Source: CAYZPB01 sp964480445
Lineage (GTDB): Bacteria; Bacillota; Bacilli; Tepidibacillales; Tepidibacillaceae
Reading direction: 5' to 3'
Length of the DNA: 7,402 nt
Assembly (NCBI GenBank): GCA_964480445.1
Contig: CAYZPB010000043.1
Coordinates: forward strand, 1 to 7,402
In this document: positions 5,381-7,402 of the stretch, piece after piece
Position numbering within the stretch: the first letter of the stretch is position 1
Layout: the number at the start of each line of letters is the position of its first letter
The notes under the pieces: generated by a model
Told to the model about the DNA's origin: nothing
The model's input: the letters and a program-made list of their open reading frames with translations, nothing else
Database searches by the model: none
Made by a program: the position numbers and the translations under genes

Positions 5381-5725
5381 TTAAATTTTTTCAACAGCCT
5401 CTTTAATATCTTCTTTGCTTTCATCTACATTATCTTTGATATTTGCTGTTATTTCTTCTGCTCGGCTTTTAATATTTTTAATTATTTTGGACATTTCATC
5501 TGATGCAAGAGCAGCATTTTCTTTAACGGTTTCATATTCTGTAGAAATTAATTCTCTCAAATCTTCTCTTGTCTCTTTTCCCGATTTTGGAGCAAATGCA
5601 ATTCCTACAAACAAGCCTGCAAGAGCCGCAACGGTCATGCCTATAATTAGCTTTTGTGTTGATTCTCTCTGTTCTGCTTCTCTTCTATTCCTGTCTATAA
5701 CGTCGATAAAACTTGAAAAATTCAT
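5381..5725 (-). CDS. YtxH domain-containing protein
   Basis: A 114-residue protein with a polar N-terminus (NRREAEQRES), one glycine- and alanine-rich membrane span at about 25-44 (KLIIGMTVAALAGLFVGIAF), and then the YtxH hallmark APKSGKETREDL (45-56). A long charged helix follows (YETVKENAALASDEMSKIIK ... KDNVDESKEDIKEAVEKI), similar to LEA or apolipoprotein-like repeats. YtxH proteins are general-stress proteins in Bacillus and occur widely in Firmicutes; the exact function is unknown. AAAGGAGG lies just upstream of the ATG, making it the best ribosome binding site in the operon. It starts 30 bases after the Phd-like gene and leads into the DUF948-like gene, another protein of one span plus helix. 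Confidence 0.9.
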   Translation of the reverse strand: MNFSSFIDVIDRNRREAEQRESTQKLIIGMTVAALAGLFVGIAFAPKSGKETREDLRELISTEYETVKENAALASDEMSKIIKNIKSRAEEITANIKDNVDESKEDIKEAVEKI

Positions 5726-5755
5726 TGTAATTCCTCCTTTAAATTTTTTGTTATA

Positions 5756-6064
5756 TTATTCTTTATCATCATGTTTAATCGATGATGTTAAATCATTCTT
5801 GAAAATATCGATTGAGTAAGTTCCGTTATCCATTGCTTTCGGTAAATGATTAACCAGTTCTTCAATCTCGTTCTCTTCTAAGTTTTGAAGATATTCAATA
5901 AGCACAGATAGTCTTCCGTATTCAGCAATTGAAAATAGAACTGCATCCGGTTGGTTGTTTTTGAAAATAAATATCTTACCCAACTGATCAGCTTTCTCTC
6001 TGCATGTCTTATAATTTTTTATTATTTCCGAGTTTGAAACGATAGATCCAGTTCTTATATTCAT
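5756..6064 (-). CDS. Phd/YefM-like antitoxin-fold protein, no toxin partner
   Basis: A 102-residue protein. Its first 55 residues (NIRTGSIVSNSEIIKNYKTC, REKADQLGKIFIFKNNQPDA, VLFSIAEYGRL) follow the Phd/YefM layout: an N-terminal strand, the 'S..I..NY...R..A...G..FI.KNN.P.AVL.S..EY..L' pattern, then a helix. Phd/YefM antitoxins bind DNA through this fold and neutralise a toxin through the C-terminus. The remainder is acidic (YLQNLEENEIEELVNHLPKA). No RelE, YoeB, Doc or PIN toxin gene lies next to it; the following gene is YtxH, 30 bases away. It heads the operon, with GAGG 9-10 bases before the ATG and a consensus promoter upstream. It may act as an autoregulator of the operon rather than as an antitoxin. 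The family link is by pattern and the role is inferred. Confidence 0.7.
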   Translation of the reverse strand: MNIRTGSIVSNSEIIKNYKTCREKADQLGKIFIFKNNQPDAVLFSIAEYGRLSVLIEYLQNLEENEIEELVNHLPKAMDNGTYSIDIFKNDLTSSIKHDDKE

Positions 6065-6098
6065 TATTATTTACCTCGCTATTTCTTTTCTGTAGGTA

Positions 6099-6127
6099 AA
6101 TCATACTTTTGTTCTAACTATTTGTCA
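6099..6127 (-). promoter_or_regulatory. Consensus sigma-A promoter of the envelope operon
   Basis: On the minus strand TTGACA (6122-6127) and TATGAT (6099-6104) are separated by exactly 17 bases. The -35 is perfect and the -10 has one mismatch. The -10 lies 34 bases upstream of the ATG at 6064. It should drive all four genes down to 4751. Confidence 0.85.
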
Positions 6128-6224
6128 ACATTTTATTGAAATAAAAATTCTGATTTGAGTTACAAAAATAGTTAAATTATTTAATTACTGATTTCAATAT
6201 AAGTAGGAAGCAATAAGTATACTA

Positions 6225-6233
6225 TGCTATAAT
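6225..6233 (+). promoter_or_regulatory. Extended -10 promoter of the glycosylase gene
   Basis: TGCTATAAT (6225-6233) is a perfect -10 with the TG extension, 34 bases before the TTG start. No good -35 sits at the usual distance (AGGAAG at 6205-6210), as is common for extended -10 promoters. It is divergent from the operon promoter at 6099-6127, with about 100 bases of AT-rich DNA between them. Confidence 0.65.
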
Positions 6234-6267
6234 CTAAGCATAAATCTTTATAGATAGGGGTGTTTTT

Positions 6268-6918
6268 TTGTATTTTGAATATGGAGAAAAGGAAATAGAA
6301 TACCTTAAAAGTCGCGATAAACTATTAGGTGAAGCAATAGATAAAATTGGTTATGTAAGAAGATCTGTTGATGATGATTTGTTCTCATCGGTTGTTTATA
6401 ATATAATCAGTCAACAAATTTCTACCTCTGCTCAGGCAACCATATGTAAACGGTTGGATGATAAGGTTGGGCAAATTAATCCGGAAACAATTTGTAAGCT
6501 AGATAGCGCAGAAATGCAAGAGTTAGGTATGACTTTCAAAAAGGTAGATTACATTAAAGATTTTGCTGAAAAGGTGCGTACTGGTGAATTTGATATAGAA
6601 GGCTTGAAAGAGAAGACTGACGAAGAGGTTATTAAAGAGCTAACTGCGCTAAGAGGTATTGGTCCTTGGACTGCAGAGATGTTAATGATTTTTTCTATGC
6701 AACGACCTAATATTGTGAGTTATGGAGACTTAGCAATCATTAGGGGAATGCGGATGCTCTATCATCACAAAAAGATTGATAAAAAGTTGTTCTCTAAATA
6801 TGCGCGTCGTTATTCACCATATGGCTCAGTAGCAAGTTTATATTTATGGGCAATTGCCGGAGGAGCGATTCCGGGAATGAGAGATTATGCACCTAAAAAG
6901 AAGGACTTAAAGAAATGA
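6268..6918 (+). CDS. DNA-3-methyladenine glycosylase, AlkA-like (HhH-GPD)
   Basis: This base-excision repair enzyme would remove alkylated purines such as 3-methyladenine by cutting the N-glycosidic bond. The 216-residue protein carries the family marks: FSSVVYNIISQQISTSAQAT (39-58), the helix-hairpin-helix LRGIGPWTAEML (128-139), and the catalytic aspartate Asp154 in VSYGDLAIIRGM. There is no C-terminal iron-sulfur cysteine cluster, which argues against endonuclease III or MutY. It lacks the N-terminal domain of E. coli AlkA, like the shorter Firmicute and archaeal forms. The start is TTG at 6268, with ATAGGGG seven bases before it and no suitable in-frame ATG nearby. It is transcribed away from the envelope operon; the small membrane gene at 6932 may be co-transcribed. 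Confidence 0.92.
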   Translation: MYFEYGEKEIEYLKSRDKLLGEAIDKIGYVRRSVDDDLFSSVVYNIISQQISTSAQATICKRLDDKVGQINPETICKLDSAEMQELGMTFKKVDYIKDFAEKVRTGEFDIEGLKEKTDEEVIKELTALRGIGPWTAEMLMIFSMQRPNIVSYGDLAIIRGMRMLYHHKKIDKKLFSKYARRYSPYGSVASLYLWAIAGGAIPGMRDYAPKKKDLKK

Positions 6919-6931
6919 GAGTTATGATAAG

Positions 6932-7088
6932 ATGAAAATTAACTAAAGATTTAGGGATATTGTTGTTAGGGCTTTGGCTAATTTTGACTGGTCTGATGCA
7001 AGCATTTAGTTTATCATTTCAATTCAGCGATATTATTATGGCCGTTCTAGCAATATTTGCTGGTGTCGCGCTCTTTTTTCGCCGCTAA
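6932..7088 (+). pseudogene. Small two-span membrane protein gene with a +1 A frameshift at codon 2-3
   Basis: From 6939 the frame reads LTKDLGILLLGLWLILTGLM, QAFSLSFQFSDIIMAVLAIF, AGVALFFRR and stops at TAA 7086-7088. Two hydrophobic helices separated by a polar turn and an arginine end are typical of the roughly 50-residue 'MKLTKDLGLLLLGIWLILTGL'-type Firmicute membrane peptides. The only ATG at the expected place (6932-6934) is followed by AAAA instead of AAA, so it reads M-K-I-N-stop; dropping one A would give MKLTKDLG and a 51-residue protein. Either a one-base insertion has broken the gene, or the base is a sequencing error, or a TTG around 6954 is used as start. It begins 13 bases after the glycosylase stop, with only a weak GAGAG as binding site. 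Confidence 0.65.
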
Positions 7089-7123
7089 GAAATTTTACAT
7101 AAGTAGAGTTATTAATGTTTAGG

Positions 7124-7152
7124 AGAAATATCTAATTTCTTCTATTTTTTTT
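7124..7152 (+). terminator. Weak terminator before the last gene
   Basis: AGAAAT (7124-7129) and ATTTCT (7135-7140) form a 6-bp AT-rich stem, followed by TCTATTTTTTTT. The T-run is strong but the stem is weak. Confidence 0.4.
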
Positions 7153-7257
7153 GATATGATAAATTATACAAGATTAATAACATATCAGAGATTGAATTTT
7201 CTGGTAAAGTAGATAAAGACAAAAAGAATTTTTAATTTAATAAAGAAGGTGAGTTTT

Positions 7258-7402
7258 ATGACTAATAAAATAATTGAGCAGTTGGATAGAGTTGACTTGC
7301 TGAAATTAATTGATATCTATGCGAAGAATTGGTTGGCAATGGACGGCTTATGGTTCCAGTCGATTGAGCATAAATTTGGGATGGATGAGGCAATTGAACA
7401 TG
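7258..7402 (+). CDS. N-terminal part of a DUF6125-like protein
   Basis: Only 48 residues are present before the window ends: MTNKIIEQLDRVDLLKLIDI, YAKNWLAMDGLWFQSIEHKF, GMDEAIEH. The pattern 'L..L...YAKNW...DG.WF..IE.KFGMD.A.EHD' is the opening of DUF6125-type cytosolic proteins found in Clostridia and methanogens; their function is unknown. AAGAAGGTGAG lies just before the ATG. The roughly 170 bases upstream are AT-rich, with a possible TTGATA / TTAATA promoter near 7151-7179, which I would not rely on. The assignment is from memory of the family pattern and is tentative. Confidence 0.6.
   Translation, partial: MTNKIIEQLDRVDLLKLIDIYAKNWLAMDGLWFQSIEHKFGMDEAIEH

Noticed and set aside
5415..5819. 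Plus-strand open frame opposite YtxH
   Set aside because: It overlaps a well-supported YtxH gene and has no ribosome binding site; it is the antisense shadow of helix-rich codons.
5381..6064. Complete toxin-antitoxin pair (Phd-like plus next gene)
   Set aside because: The next gene is a clear YtxH protein and no toxin fold is visible on either side.

Overview
The window looks like a chromosomal segment of a low-GC anaerobic Firmicute, most likely a member of the Clostridia. The signs are AT-rich genes with strong AGGAGG-type ribosome binding sites, TTG starts on three genes, consensus sigma-A promoters, and Firmicute families (XRE with membrane tail, PadR plus DUF1048, YtxH, lmo0937-type membrane peptide, clostridial-type cyanophycin synthetase). 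I cannot name a genus.

Layout. Positions 2-469 hold the end of a membrane-anchored protein of unknown function. A serine recombinase without its usual zinc-ribbon tail follows (548-1483). Next comes 530 bases without a gene, containing hairpins and a cluster of 29-bp direct repeats that resemble an IS21-type element end. Then there is an XRE regulator fused to four membrane spans (2015-2692) with a strong terminator.

From about 2760 to 4560 the window is a scrapyard of mobile-element debris. Two diverged 3' ends of large serine recombinase genes lie in the same minus orientation (2816-2980 and 3873-3995). They bracket a PadR regulator and a DUF1048 gene whose frame is broken at an A6 run. 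The second tail is fused directly to a fragment of a phage-type DUF2800 protein, and beside that lies the first 70 codons of a cyanophycin synthetase gene with an intact ribosome binding site but ATT where the start should be. This stretch is visibly richer in G+C than the surroundings.

A near-perfect hairpin terminator (4678-4718) closes the debris zone. Beyond it, a compact four-gene minus-strand operon (6064 down to 4751) runs from a textbook promoter (TTGACA-17-TATGAT). It encodes a Phd/YefM-like protein, a YtxH protein, a DUF948-like membrane-anchored helical protein, and a 45-residue lmo0937-type membrane peptide. I read it as a cell-envelope or stress operon with a possible self-regulator in first place.

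The right end carries an AlkA-like DNA glycosylase (6268-6918), a small two-span membrane protein gene that appears frameshifted by one A (6932-7088), and the start of a DUF6125-like gene running off the window (7258-7402).

The most notable content is the mosaic of decayed fragments, the A-run frame breaks, the repeat cluster and the orphan Phd-like gene leading an envelope operon. I do not see a clearly new defence or biosynthetic system.
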